Origin: Piscicola geometra
Lineage: Eukaryota; Annelida; Clitellata; Hirudinida; Piscicolidae
Direction of reading: 5' to 3'
Length of the DNA stretch: 64,000 nucleotides
Assembly: GCA_943735955.1 (NCBI GenBank)
Contig: OX030959.1
Span: forward strand, 2,591,772 to 2,655,771
This document shows, piece after piece, positions 1-12,855 of the stretch (positions are counted from its first letter, which is position 1; every line of letters begins with the position of its first letter). A model generated the notes under the pieces. The model was not told the DNA's origin and ran no database searches. It saw only the letters and a list, made by a program, of their open reading frames with translations. Made by a program: the position numbers and the translations under genes.

Positions 1-22
1 TTTTTTGGGACCTATTTTACAT

Positions 23-279
23 TTCCGCCACAAACAAAGGTTTACGTTGAACTCGGTAATTGTAAACATAAACGACAATAGCTGATGGCACTTTTTATTT
101 ATTTGTTAGATTTAGCTTATGTTTGGTCTCTAACAATTACAAAAAGCGGCAATTTTATATTAAAATTTCGGCAAACTATTTTGAAATTACGCCTGCAAAA
201 TAAATAATAAGTGCTGTCAGCTGTTGTTGTTTATGTTTATAATTACCGAGTTCAACGTAAACCTTTGTTTGTGGCGGAA
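23..279. mobile_element. Foldback MITE-like element
   Basis: Two arms of about 80 bp are near-perfect reverse complements. The left begins TTCCGCCACAAACAAAGG and the right ends CTTTGTTTGTGGCGGAA; both continue inward through GTTGAACTCGGTAATT and the AGCTGATGGCACTT / AGCTGACAGCACTT segment. The central ~95 bp is AT-rich and has no reading frame. This is the structure of a small non-autonomous DNA transposon. I cannot see a convincing target duplication, so the superfamily is unassigned. Confidence 0.75.
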
Positions 280-1063
280 TTATAAAACAGATCCATTTTT
301 TTTCTTCTTTGAAGTGAAAAATAATCAATTTTTTAAAACTTATTGTTTATGGTTTGCTATCAATAACTGATAAACAAACTGTAAAAGTAAATAATAAAAA
401 ATGTAATATTAAATGAAAGAAGAAAAAAATAACTGAAACTTTAATAATAATAATAACTGTAATAGTAGTAGTTGAAATAGTAGTAGCTTTAATAATAGTA
501 GCTGTAATAATAGTAGCTTTAATAATAGTAGCTGAAACAAATCGAATAAGATATTAGAGAATGAGAATTAGAGAATGAGAAAGTATATGTACATGCAGTG
601 AATCTTTAAAAAGGGGGATAACCAATACAATACAATACAACGACGAGTATTATTAACGTGGCGTAAACCCGGACGGGCTTCGAAACCACTTGGTTATGGA
701 AAATTTGATAATAATATTAATGATAGATGAATAAATGAAAAGTATAGGAAAAGTAAGTTATTGAAATTTAACAATAAAATCATTTATATATATATATCTA
801 CATACATATACACATATATAAACACACATATATATTTTTTTATAGATTTATTTTTTTTAAATAGACAAAATATTTTTTTTAAAGATTGAAAGTGAAATGA
901 TAATAACAATAAATTTAAGAAAATTTAAGAAAATATTTTACAATTATTATTGACCATTAGTATAAATATAAAAAAGAATGAAATTGGGAAGCAAGCAAAT
1001 AACCAATGAAATAAACAAAAATTCAAACAGCTTTTTGATTAAACTGTCTGTCTTTTTTATTTA
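280..1063. other. Intergenic, simple repeats
   Basis: AT-rich sequence downstream of the minus-strand glycosyltransferase. It holds a short array of AATAATAGTAGCT-type units (about 440-535), one dispersed repeat copy listed separately, and TA-rich tracts. No gene is seen. Confidence 0.6.
621..697 (-). repeat. Dispersed TTGTA-tailed repeat, copy 1
   Basis: On the minus strand this reads AACCAAGTGGTTTCGAAGCC, then CGTCCGGGTTTACGCCACG, then TTAATAATACTCGTCG and a TTGTATTGTATTG tail. The same block recurs at about 5100, 6385, 27096 and 60093, in both orientations. A shared core followed by a short pentamer tail is what a retroposed short element would leave. No internal promoter is visible. Confidence 0.75.
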
Positions 1064-4000
1064 TTAAAACTGTCTATATGCTTTTGTAACAAAGCCTTCA
1101 ATATCTTTGTTGAACTCATCCGAGACTTTCTTATCGTCAAATGCCACTTTAACTGCCATTAACGACGAAAAATGAATCACCCTCTTCTCATTCTTGCCCA
1201 GTTTCTCGAGCAAAAGCTTTTCTTGGACAATATCACTTGATGAAAAGTCTAAAACTTCTGTATTTGTTGTGTAATTTGGTACGAGTTGTGACAGGAAGCC
1301 ATTCTTGCTTGTTTTTATAGTGAATGTCTGCGGCACTTGCGAAGAATTTGTGGAATAGCGGCTTCTGTAGAATGGTTCGAACACTTTAATGTCTTCTGGA
1401 ATGAGATGGTGTAGGAAAAAACTGCTTTCTCTGTATTCTCCTGCGAAGAATTTATCCAAGTGTCTGATGGAAAGGTGGTTGAGAAGAGAGCATTCATATG
1501 GCGCTTCAGGCTTTCCACATTGGAATCTGAAAATTAAAAAAACATCATCTAACAAGTTCATATATTTTTCATTAAATTGATCATCAAGCCAATGATTCCT
1601 GAAACCTTGGCAGAACGAGTGTGCGCTTGAGCATCCGAGAGAGAGCAAAGGCAGTTTTGAGATCCTCAATCGCATTCTTTTGGGCTTCTGAGATGTTTGA
1701 CGAGATGGGGATGAGTGGATTTTGGTAGCTAAAATACTTTTTAGTCGGGTGGGAGTAATAGCCATCTTCATCGACAAACCACATCAAGGCTTCTTTGAAA
1801 CGGTACACCTTAGCCTCCTTGCTCACTATCCAGTTATTATGCACCACTAAGCAATCCGGACATAAATTAGAATTCGGGTCGGAAGGTGGGAAATTACGGT
1901 CGACAGTCTCGAAATATGTCACCCCACATAAGTACCTGTAAAAAATATGGCTAATTCAAGTCAGATAATCAATTAGTATTATTAATTTTAAATTCTTTAC
2001 TTTTTTTGATCAAGTGTATGGACTAGCGGCTGGAATTTACTCTGGTTCGTTGATATGGCTTGCCCTAAAGCCTGGTTCAAAGCTTGTTGGTCGTCTAAAC
2101 TTTCAGATTTGTTGGTTCTGACTTGTATGTCTAAATAGACGTTGATAGTGAAGGTGGTCGGGTTGATAACCAAAAAACCGGCGTTGTATGCTGATTGGTC
2201 CCACAAAATCATAAAGTCGTATGTCGGTAGGAGTTCCTGGAATGATTGAATTAGATTTTAAAAGATTTTATCATTTTACCAAAAGAACGTATATATTAAT
2301 AAATGGTTTTGGCCGAATGCTCATGATATTTTAAACGATTTTTTTATTTAAAGAATTAATAGATATTTCAACTTCAAACTAATGACGAGCTTACAATTAG
2401 AATATGTTCTAAAAGTTTGCATTCTTAAATTCAGTAATAATTAAAATATTATAAATTATTATAACAAATTATTATTCAATATACTTTCATAAAAAAATAA
2501 TATTAATGTGGATTAAAAGCAGAATTTTTCTCTAGAGGCTGCTTTGAACTTTGGAACTTATATCGTTACGAAAGTGTCGAGACTTAAGGGCTGTAGACTA
2601 GATTGATTAAGCGAATTACGCACCAAAGAGGTTCTTAGTTTTCCGACCACGCAAGTCATTAAACGCACTTCAATCATTGGCATGGGGTTGTCCAGGAAGA
2701 CGACGTCAAGGTCGGTGTGAACGACGGTGAAGCCTGCAGCGAGGGCTTCAATGATCATCTTAGTTCGGATGTTCATCTTGCGGATGAAGTTCTTGCTGCC
2801 GTACGAGTCGGAAACGTTGCTGCTCGGATCGTCGGTGTAGTAGAGGCAGTGGATGTTTTGCTGGAGCAGACGCGTGCAAGACGTGCTGCCAGTGCCCAGG
2901 AAGAGGTAGTTGTCGATGTGGAATCTCTTGAAGCTCGTTTCGTAAAGGTTCATTGCCATTTCGTCGAACGAGGCGTCCGTCATGGCGAGGATTATCAGCT
3001 TCTTCGCGCTTCCATTCCGGTCAACCACTGTGAATATGGGTGCATGTAAAGTTGGGCATTAAAGCTTTAAACCATTATTAACTAAGTTAACGCTTTCGTT
3101 AAAGATTCAACTCATTAACGAGCTAAGTAAAATACGCTTCATTAAACTTCCGTTACTCAGTCCATTAATCGGTTAATTTTAAAGATAAATTTAATGTTAG
3201 GCAACTTTTATTCAATCATTTTGATCAAAAGAATTGCATTAATTTCAATATTTATTAAATAATAATTTTCACTTGATTTTTTAAATACTTTTATTGGTAA
3301 ATATACTTAACTTTGTACGTTATATTTTTTTGGACATGTTTGAAACTTTAAATTCGTTATTTTTCCATTTTAATTTGATAAAAACAATTCTTTATGTAAA
3401 AAGTAACTTTTAAACGTTCGAAGTTAACTACCGTTTAGTTCAAAACTAATGTAACTGATTTAAGGTTAACGAAATTAACTTTTGATTAACTGTGCCCACC
3501 TGTGTGTGCAATTTATAAGATTAATAAAAAGATAAGTGATCCTCAAGATAAAAGTTGATTATGGAAGTTCAGATTCATCAACAGTACAACATTAAATGTT
3601 CAAAGAACGAGAGAAGACAGTCAAGTAGGAGTAAAAAAAGATTCACCTTGAAAAAAAATGGAAGTACTTATCTATAAAAAAATATTTTTTTATATTGATG
3701 TTTTTATGTGGATGGAATAATCAGTGCAAGTTCATAAATAACTCATAAAACGTCCATTTACAATAGGTTTACGCAGTTCCATTCAAAAAATTCTATGCCA
3801 TTTCCTTTTAATGTTCACAGATGAAAAGATGGATGAATGATAAGCAATAAAAAAATATATAAATATAAAAGAAATTAATTAAGGGTTTAAAAATTAAATT
3901 TCCAATTTCCCATTTTTTGAAAAGCAGAAACATTCAAAAAAATTCTATGATTTTTTGTATTTTTGTTTTTTCAACTTGCAGATCGTAGTTTTCCGGGGTG

Positions 4001-7000
4001 GTGGCGTTGATATTGGCAGGGTTGATGGCTACTGATTACTAGATGTGGTTGAATTTTAAAAAAATGACCCATAATGTAAACGATCAAAGTTGCATTTGGT
4101 TTTCCGTAAATAGCTTGTAGTAGAAACCAAAAATTATTTTATCGAATGAAAAAATATTGTTTAAAATGTATAGAAATTGATTTGATTGATTGATTGATTG
4201 ATTAGCAATAAAAATACTAAAAATTGATACATAAAGGATCGGCAATACATAAAGCCTCCAATATTTGCAGCAGATCAACGCCCTTAAGTATGAGGATAAG
4301 AAGTTTGTGGAAAGTGAAATCATTTCTGAGATAATCAGCCACAGATGTGCGTGAATACTCTGAAGAAAACATTATAATCGTCAATTTTGCTTAATAGCTG
4401 TGAGAATGAGTGATACCATTGAGAAAGATGCTGGTGGCTGCATTCCTCTTACTCATGAGCCTTATACGAATGGTTAAACTCAATTTTAAATGAATAACAA
4501 CCGATTTCAAACCGAGTCAAAAGCTCTATTATACGGTACGTGATGCATGCTTGCTGGGTGAAAACAAGTGAAGCTGGGAAAGTAACTCCGAAAATGAAGA
4601 AGACAGTGTCTGTTGAAGCGAAACGAACTCTTACGTTTTTAATTAACGACTTCTCTGACATTTTGAATACATTATAGACTAAACGATAAATTTTCGGGAA
4701 AAATTGACTTCATATTATGGCATCGACAAGACATCAGAGATAATAATTACACACACTCTGTTTTAACAGCTGCTTCTGACGCCAGATGTGAGACTCGAAA
4801 ATAAATAACAATAAGTTAAAAATAAAAAGAAATCTATTTCGTTGTCATCCCTGACTGCAGCGATGCACCATGTAGATGTTCCGATCAATATTATTTACAG
4901 ACGCGAAATTCATGGTAAGTGCATTGAATAGCCCCAGTTTATGCAAATAACACTGATCACGAATGAAAAAAGCCGACAGGATTTATCACTTTCATAATAA
5001 CTCTTGGCATGCTGTTATATGCTCACAATTGATTGGCTCTAGTTTTCAAAGTATTTGGATATTTGTTTCAGCTACAAAATTCATACGGTAGGATAGAAAG
5101 CAACGCCGCGTAAATCCAAACGAGGTTTTAGACCACTTGGTTAGGAAAACTGACACCACTTGGGCTATTTATAATATAAATACTCCAAATAAATTATAAT
5201 AAATGTTAAAATGCAAACATATGTTTGCAAGCCGATTGTCTTTCGAGACTGGCGCATGGCAACAATAACAGGACTGCAGAGATTTACAAGATAATAATTA
5301 AACTAAGTAATTTTCCACTTAGTTACATTAACTAATCCTGGATATATTATACCCAAAAAAGTCATATTATTACACTATTTAAAAGGGAAGTAGGTTAACT
5401 GACAAGTTAACATACAAAAGTCTACAAATCGGACCTTGCACCGCCAATTACTACTTATTCCGCTCGAACTAAATGAAATGCGTTGCCTCAATGATGAATA
5501 AGATCTTAAAAACTGTCTTAACTACTTTTTCGATGCATCTTAAGAATTGGTTGACATATCGAAGAGATTGTGGACAGGTACAGTAACCAAAATATTTACT
5601 GTTTTTAAAACTGCTTTTTTTCAAAATAAAAGTTTTTAAAAACGTTACGAAGTCAAAAAATATTAACTAAGTGTATCAAACTTATTTCTCAACCCAAAAA
5701 GTTATTGATATCATAAGCGGCATTCCAGTTTTCCACCTGAACTGCTTCATTCAAGTTTAGACAAAAATATTTGGTTATACACTTTAGTTTTATATTCGTC
5801 TTCAATATACGAAATTTTTAAAGAAAACATTTTTTTTCAAAATATTAGGCGAAAGTTTATCACTATTTTATGTTCTATGCGTTACATTGACATTTTTCAT
5901 AAGAAAAAATAAAATTTAGCATTTTTGTTTCAAATTCGATTTTAAACACCTAAAAATTATTAAAATTCTATAGTACATTTATTAAAAAATAATATTTTAT
6001 TGACCCAAATTATGTTTAACAAATACGTTTAAAAAATATTCTTTCAGTAAATTTTAATGTTTGGAAGATCGAAGCAGCAATTGCATTCACATCAGAGCAT
6101 TCACGCTTTGAGCCTTAGTTAGCTAACTATTCAATTAGGTTAACTTTCTAAAATACAACTCAATTGTTGAAATAAAAAGCAAAAATAAAATTTATTTAAT
6201 TATCTATTTAAATCATTCATTTGATTGACACATGTTTATTAAATTAAAACTCGTATTCTGGGTGGTAATCGTAGCAGTTAAAGTTTATTTTTTATCTATT
6301 CTTTATTAATCTTTTTTACTACATTTGTTGACTATTTTTATTTTTACATATAGAATTGCTATCTATAAAGTGTTATCATCATAAAAACCAAATGGTCTTT
6401 AAACTCATTGAGGTTTGTGCCACGTAAATAATACTCGTGGTTGTATCTTATTGTATTTTATAATTTAATTTTTATATATAAATATATTTTGATCAAGGGT
6501 TCTTATATACTTATCCAATTAGCCCATGTTCTAATGACCTAGATGAATAATACTTTTTTTAGATCCTTATAATAGAACCTTTTTTTAATTTTTAAAATCT
6601 GTTTAAATTAGAAGGTCTAAGGAAAATAACTTGACTAGGCATTTTGATCATGAATACAAAGTAGAGAAGTTGTATGACTTGATTCTGGTATGTGTTATAA
6701 ATTATAATTAATAATTATAGAATTAAAAAATAAATGTTTAAAAACATTTTAAACTGAGACGAGAAACACTTAAACGCGCATCCTTTCCAACAACTAGAAC
6801 ATTCCAAAGACAATCTTTAAAAATACTTTAAAATTTTTATATAACAGATTTTTCTTGAAATTTTTTTGTCTTAACTTAATTTTGAATGTATTTTTAGTCA
6901 ACTTTAACTTCCAAAATTAAACTAAAAAAGTTTCGTTTTAATTCTTATCCTATGTTATAAAAATAACTTTATAACTTTCAAATTTATATGAGTATAGAAA

Positions 7001-7165
7001 CAGTAAAGAACCTGTTTTGGCATGAGAGGAGAGGTGACTAGCAAACTCTTCGCTATGAAACACCGGAAAAGTAACTAGTAATGCCCTCTTGTTATAGAAT
7101 GTCAAAATCAAACAGTAAATGAGCAGTATGAGAAATACTCCTCTGCAGATGTGTTTCCATCTCAT
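1064..7165 (-). CDS. GT77-type nucleotide-sugar glycosyltransferase
   Basis: Five-exon model: 7165-7012, 3027-2669, 2236-2001, 1935-1606, 1526-1064. All introns are GT-AG, the phases match, and the total of 1542 nt gives 513 residues. Residues ~9-23 form a hydrophobic signal anchor after a short basic N-terminus, predicting a type II Golgi/ER membrane protein. The catalytic half carries an HTDLDVVFLDNP motif (DxD at ~157-159), which in this family binds the metal-nucleotide-sugar complex, and then YNAGFLVINP. Order and motifs fit the nucleotide-diphospho-sugar transferase family Pfam PF03407 (CAZy GT77). Metazoan members are poorly characterised, so donor and acceptor cannot be named. Exons 2-5 are solid. 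The distant first exon, across a 4-kb intron, is inferred from its anchor-like sequence and exact phase fit. An AATAAA-like signal lies just past the stop. Confidence 0.75.
4165..4212 (+). repeat. ATTG-tailed dispersed repeat fragment
   Basis: Reads TATAGAAATTGATTTGATTG followed by further ATTG units. It matches, in reverse complement, the copies near 51049 and 51929, where the block joins TATAGCGC. Only the tail part is present here. Confidence 0.6.
5100..5145 (-). repeat. Dispersed TTGTA-tailed repeat, copy 2 (5' part)
   Basis: On the minus strand it reads CCTAACCAAGTGGTCTAAAA then CCTCGTTTGGATTTACGCGG. It is a diverged copy of the block at 621 and 27096, without the tail. Confidence 0.55.
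6385..6458 (+). repeat. Dispersed TTGTA-tailed repeat, copy 3
   Basis: AACCAAATGGTCTTTAAACTC is followed by a diverged core (GTGCCACGTAAATAATACTCG) and a TTGTATCTTATTGTATT tail. Order and spacing are the same as in the other copies. Confidence 0.65.
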
Positions 7166-8918
7166 CCTGACACGTAACCCCTTGTTACTTTTCAGTCTTA
7201 AACGTTATGTAAAGATACATATATATATATAAACATAATTATATATACAAATATATATATATATAAACCTAATTATATATACAAAAATATATATATATAA
7301 CTATATATATATACATAAATATAAATATTCATATTCATATATGTGGACTTTCTAATATTAACCCAGAAGGCATAAACGATCGAGAACGAGAGGCTATTGT
7401 TGATATAGAGCATGGGCATTTGGAGGTTTAATGTGAAACCGTTAATTTCTGCTGCAATTAAATAATTTAACGGATGTACCGTCAAAAGCCTCTAACGTTA
7501 AATATTCTATCTAAAAATTTTGTTAATTTTCGTCAGTTAATTTTGTTTAAATAAACGGACGTTAACGTTGATGGACCAAAATTCACAGATAGACCTTGCT
7601 CTTGCCCTTGCTCATTTGAAGTTCAAACTGAAACAAAAAGACAATAGCTCTATCAATACCGTCATCGATTTCACTAATTAGTTCAAATTTTGAACTAACT
7701 TCGACTATATGTCGTGTACTTACTTTTGCTAAAAAGCCGTTAGTGAATTCGATGACGTTTTTGATAGAGCTATTGTCTTTTTGTTTCAGTTGGTCTACTT
7801 AGTAAGGATGACGATGCACTGGCACTTTGATCAAATCTTAGCCCCAAGTGGCTTTACTTTAATCCGTGCATTCATAGCTGTCGAGTCTATTCAATTAAGA
7901 AGGAAGTCAACTTTCGCCAATACTGCAATCGAAAGATAATTTTAATGAGGTTGAAAATTTTTGAATGAAATTCTAGATTGATGTTTTCCGATGTTTTTTT
8001 TAAGAATATTGTGATTATTTATTTATTTATTACGTCTTAGGAATTGTGTGTTTTCTTATTTTTTATTTACTAAAAAAATAAAAAACTTGAACTAACTTTG
8101 CCAACGAAGTTACGGGTGATTGCTAGTTTTGTTTACGAAAAGTATAACTTTTAAAAAACTATAGTTTTTCTATTTAGGGTTGTGACTATTTCCTCTGAGA
8201 GTAAATTCCAGTCGTTGACTATCTCCATGGTGCATTAAAGTTATTTCGAAACGATGGGCATCATTAAACTTTTATATAAATTAATGAATCAGGATACAAT
8301 TTAATTATTTGTAATTTCGAAAAATTATTTTAAATTCTTCAAAAAGACCAAATAAGGAAATATTATGCTAGCGTTATTTTTAATAAGCTACCAGCCATTC
8401 AAAAAGTAAAACTAACTATTTCAATTTATGATTTAATTATGATTACTTTTTAATTAAGATTTTTTATTGTAAAGTTTTGAAATAATTACTTTGATGGATT
8501 ATTTAACTTCTAAAAGATACAAGTATTGTATCTTTATACATTGAGCAGGTATTGATTCATTCAATGATTTCATCACTGCATCAACTGAGGTTGTAATTAC
8601 TTAAGTAACAATTTGTAACAGATGGGAAACGAATGAAATATCAATAGACTCGGGAGTTGTACACTTGGATATCTTCATCGAAACTTCATTCGTTTTTCTA
8701 TTTCAGAAGCTAAAATTGGAGCCAACAATGCAATCATTAAGTCTAAAACAAGTTCTTCAGGCAGAAGTGAATTCTTCAAACAACTCTCGAACTGAGCGGT
8801 GTAATCTCAAAAATAGCTTCATCGCTATAATAAGAACAACGATATTTCTGATGACAATAATAAAGAAGAGGTAGCACACACATTCCACAAATATAATTAT
8901 TTGTAAATATGGCAAATA
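7166..8918. other. Intergenic AT-rich DNA
   Basis: Contains a TA-rich ATATAT tract (about 7218-7340) and a foldback element listed separately. No reading frame here has recognisable similarity. Confidence 0.5.
7628..7789. mobile_element. Short foldback (MITE-like) element
   Basis: Two ~50-bp arms are inverted repeats. The left begins CTGAAACAAAAAGACAATAG and the right ends CTATTGTCTTTTTGTTTCAG, with only a few mismatches and a loop of about 57 bp. No coding capacity. Its arms are unlike those of the element at 23-279, so this is a second family. Confidence 0.7.
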
Positions 8919-9012
8919 TGTTCCATCCATATTCGGTCTCCCATCCAAACTTTGTTCGCGCATGCGAAATAGGAATATTTTTTAGCTATTTGTACCAAAC
9001 TAGAATTTGCGT
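8919..9012 (+). repeat. Left terminal inverted repeat
   Basis: Pairs with 11314-11407. Outer end TGTTCC; inner end near AACTAGAATTTGCG. Confidence 0.8.
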
Positions 9013-9399
9013 TTGTATTTGATAAATAAGTTGATAAAATTATTTGTTATTTGATAAAGTGTTAAGAAAGTTGAGATCATTTCTAGGTGAAATTACTTTA
9101 TAAGCCGACCTATATTATTCATGTTTATTTAACTTCTCCCACTTTTTTTATTGACATTTGTTAAAAGTAAAACAAGAACTTTCAAGGTTTGTATTTAGTG
9201 TTTTTGGATCTATCTTATTTATTATTGTCTAAAGAAAACCAACAAAAAACCTTGTCTTTTAATAATTTTTTTATAGACCAGTTGGTTTAACAAATATTAT
9301 GCGTTAAATAATGAAAAATTATTGAAAAATAGAACTTGAATGCCTATGAAAATTAATCAGTCGAAATATGGTTTTATAATTGGAAGATACGATAGTAAA

Positions 9400-9448
9400 A
9401 TATCAATCAATCACAGGCATTTATATAGCGTTTTTTAATATATCTAAA
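9400..9448. repeat. AATC / TATAGCG repeat fragment
   Basis: Reads ATCAATCAATCACAGGCA then TTTATATAGCGTTTTTTAA. It is related to the AATC-TATAGCGC family seen at 51049 and 51929, and is apparently nested in the decayed transposon. Confidence 0.5.
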
Positions 9449-10446
9449 GCGCTTTTCAAATAAATTTGTTAAATAAAACGGTTTTTAGACCACTACAGAT
9501 ATATTTATATATATCAATTTAAATAGAGATTATTTTATTTTTATTTTATTATTTGAATAATATTTTTTTTTACACAATCAACCTCAATAACCAACCTCAC
9601 CCACACCACCATGACAATCACCGCCAAAAATCACTTTCACCACCAATAAAAAATTCAATCATCACCACAGTACCAACACTCATACCACAGCATAATCATC
9701 ACCACATCATCCTCAAAAACACAAAACACAATCATCAATCTTCTAAATTATCTGTCTTGCCACTGGTGCCGAGGCTGCGATAGAGAGTAAAAGAGAAGTC
9801 CTTGCCAACACTGGAACTGCTGCTGCTATGGAAGGTTTTTTCCTTTATGTCGCAGCTCACTTGAATCCCTGCAGCCATCTTGGTCTGCTTCGGCCATTCT
9901 ATGACAGATTCAAAACAACCAACATTCGCACAAAAAACATTCTAATTAATTAAATATAGTTTTTATTTAGACTAAAGAATTTAAAATTTTAATATACTAT
10001 ACGCAAAACCGTTTATTCCACAAATTTATTTGAGCGGCGGCCAAAATGGCAACCGCTAACCAAAGATTCTAATAATTAAAATAGTTAAATTGCCTTGGAA
10101 AATATGAAGTATTCAATATATAAAACTGAATTTTAAATAATCATTTTTAAAATTAAAAGGTGTATAAAAAAATGAGAAATTCTCTAGTCTTTAATAAATG
10201 GGTCAAGAGCAGAAGGTTCCAGCTTATTTCCCACGCAGCATAGGGACTTGAGAACGTACTTTGTCTAGCCTCAAAATATCAAGTAAGTAATTGTGATTTT
10301 ATTATAATATATAAAAATATAACTTATATTTTGTAAAAATAAATTTTTCAATTAATAAATATTTTTGCAGAATGCCAATGACACAACCATAATCTCTGTC
10401 TGGAAACCCGTTGCTTTTGTTGAAGACTTTTGACATCATTAATTAG

Positions 10447-10860
10447 GTGCACCAGAGTAAAGGTCATATAGGCATCAGAAAGACAGCTGATGAGGTGTCC
10501 AAGTTCTATGACTGTGTTGCTCTATGCCTTACGTGTCACAGGCGCAAGCCACAGACAAGAGCACCATTGAAACCCATAATATCATCTAGATTCATGACGA
10601 GAGGGCAGGTACATGCACAACCCTATCAATATTTCATTTATAATTGATAATTTTAAACCATTCTACATGCATTTGTTACAGATTGATCTGATAGACATGA
10701 GGCATTGTTGAGATAGGGCATACAGCTGGATTGGGCACTACATGAACCACTGGTCTAAGTTTCATGTACTTTTTGCGCTTTGTCATAAATCAGCAGTTAA
10801 AGTGACCTTTAATCTTCAAAACCATGTGTTGATCCCACGATTTTGGCATTTGCATGATTT
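10447..10860 (+). pseudogene. Transposon integrase fragment
   Basis: The first part reads as an HHCC-type zinc-binding region, with HQSKGHIGIRKTADEV and a CLTCHRRK pair. It stops at a plausible GT donor (10610), and the next open part after an AG (about 10681) begins with IDLIDMRHC. That carries the first acidic residues of an integrase core and is followed by WIGHYMNHWSKFHVLF. A stop codon lies directly after MRHC, and the remaining DDE segments are not visible. Similarity of the IDLIDMR and GHYMNHWSKFHVLF blocks to KRBA2-like integrases is from memory. The copy is non-functional. Confidence 0.65.
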
Positions 10861-11313
10861 CTTTTTTTTTATTTTCATTATTAAATTAAGAATAAATTCA
10901 GTTTATTATTTCTGAAATTTATTAGTATTACATTTCTGACAATTATTGGTATTAAAATTTATATATAATTTGTATGACATTTTTTATATACTTTTCATTA
11001 CATTATATATTTTTTTATAGGATTAGAAAGAAAAATCATTATTGGATTTTAATTCTAAAGAATATCTAAAATACTTTATTTCTGATAGGAATATGAAATA
11101 AATATTGTAATTTGAATTACAATAAAACGGTTAAAAAAATTATTAATTAGAATATAACTAGAATTATTAATAAGACTATAACTAGATTGACAAATTTAAC
11201 ATCTTAATAATTATTTTAAGTTTAAAATTTTATTATTTTGAAGCATTTATTAGAAAATATAATATACATTATTTTATAACTGGGTTTAGATAGACCCTCA
11301 TTATTTATGTGAA

Positions 11314-11407
11314 TTCGCAAATTCTAGTTTGGTACAAATAACTAAAAATAGTCCTATTTCGCATGCGCAGAGAAAGTTTGAACGGGAGACCGAATATGGA
11401 TGGAACA
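11314..11407 (-). repeat. Right terminal inverted repeat
   Basis: Reverse complement of 8919-9012, ending GGATGGAACA. Confidence 0.8.
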
Positions 11408-12855
11408 TTGAATTGAACCAATAAGTTTTTATAATTTAGTAAGTTATAAAATCAATTAATATCACTTTCAAAATATTGAATAGTATACTGTCTATTTTTT
11501 CTTGTATGCATTTTGTGATATTTTATCCCACTTTTTGTAAAAAAAGTTATACAAATCTTCCAGATCTTCAGATTTTCAGAGTCAATTTACCGATGTCATA
11601 CACAGCGCCTCGCTGCCTGAGACGGGACTTGGGGCTACAGGCAATTTTTGGGACTATTCAACTTGGACTATAAAGCTTAATTTTTTAAACATTTGTATCC
11701 AATACTTCAACTCTCTTATCATGCTTTATACCTTTTTTTGAAGGTTTAATATCCTCTTCATAACTTTCAGTTGAACAAAAACTTTTTGCATTGCACCATA
11801 TCGTCAAGATAACAAAGTCCGTGGTTGGCTGGTGTACTTATAAAATTCACGCATGCACGTACTTAACAGGTTTTGAAATGAAACACAATTTTCTAGAGCT
11901 TATAAAACTTCCATTTAACCGCTTTTGGAAATCCCACTTTCTGAAAACATGCTTATGAAGACAATTAAACTAATAAGTATGATAACTCAATTTTTGGAAA
12001 TTTGTACTTAACAGGTCCTTAACCTCTTCAATTGTGCTGTTTTGATTATGAAAATGCTGTATTAGTATTGATAGTGATGCAGTGGCGATGAAGATAATGA
12101 TGATGTTGGTGAGATTTTAAAAACTTCAGTGGTAGAAGGTTTTTAACAAAAATTAAGTTTTATCATTTCAGATGTTATCTTTGCAATAAATTATTTCGTT
12201 GATTCTTGTTAAATCTCGATTAGAGCAATATTTTTTTGTGTTCTCAAGAGTATCTTACATGATTAATAACAAAAAAAGATTTTTACATGTTATTTATTTA
12301 TTTTATTTTCTTTCAAGGAAATTTGCCTTAAACCTGCGTTTCCACAATTTATAGAGTAAGAATATACAAGTTGGATGGGTTCTCTGGCTCTAAATTAGAT
12401 AAACACAAAAAAATATTTTGTAGGAAAAAATTATAGAGAAGTAGAAGGGTTTGGTTCACTCAAAGATACATTTTTCCAGTTAATTTTGAAATAGGCAAAA
12501 AATTAATTGAATTCAATTGAATAACAAATCAAATTGGCATTTGTTTATTATTTATTACAATAATTTGGGAAAAAACTTGATTGTTTTCGTTGAAAGTCCT
12601 CATAAAGAAGCCCAATAAAGTCATCGATGATTTTTTAAGAGTTCTGAAAAGTGGTCACTTAATAACTTTTATTGAACAACTCATTTATTTCCCACTCATA
12701 AAAATCCACCGTTTGGCCTTTATCAATGGTGGTGATTAGTAAGCCTGCTATCAGGGCCAATAAATCAATTAAAAATGTGAAATACCAATAAAAGTTAGTA
12801 GAATAAGAGGAGAAGCAAATGGGACTTTTGAATTGTTTTTGGAATAAACGACAAG
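11408..12855. other. Intergenic AT-rich DNA
   Basis: Upstream of the first chitin-binding gene. I see no gene, repeat family or defined promoter element. Confidence 0.5.

Larger units (their letters stand above)
3028..7011. other. Long first intron of the glycosyltransferase
   Basis: AT-rich DNA with no exon I can defend. It holds two copies of the TTGTA-tailed dispersed repeat, one ATTG-rich repeat near 4168, and several short unsupported reading frames (for example 4084-4323 and 4449-4661 on the minus strand). If the first exon is wrong, this stretch is intergenic. Confidence 0.5.
8919..11407. mobile_element. Decayed DNA transposon with integrase (Ginger-like)
   Basis: Terminal inverted repeats of about 94 bp flank 2.3 kb. 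The left arm (8919-9012) begins TGTTCCATCCATATTCGGTC and the right arm (11314-11407) is its reverse complement with a few substitutions; both share GCGCATGCGAAATAGGA and TTTGTACCAAACTAGAATTT. Inside is a broken plus-strand integrase. TIRs starting TGT plus a retroviral-type integrase are features of Ginger-class cut-and-paste transposons, and the integrase motifs resemble KRBA2-like proteins. I see no matching target duplication in the 4-8 bp outside the arms. The element is disabled by stops and AT-rich erosion. Confidence 0.7.
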
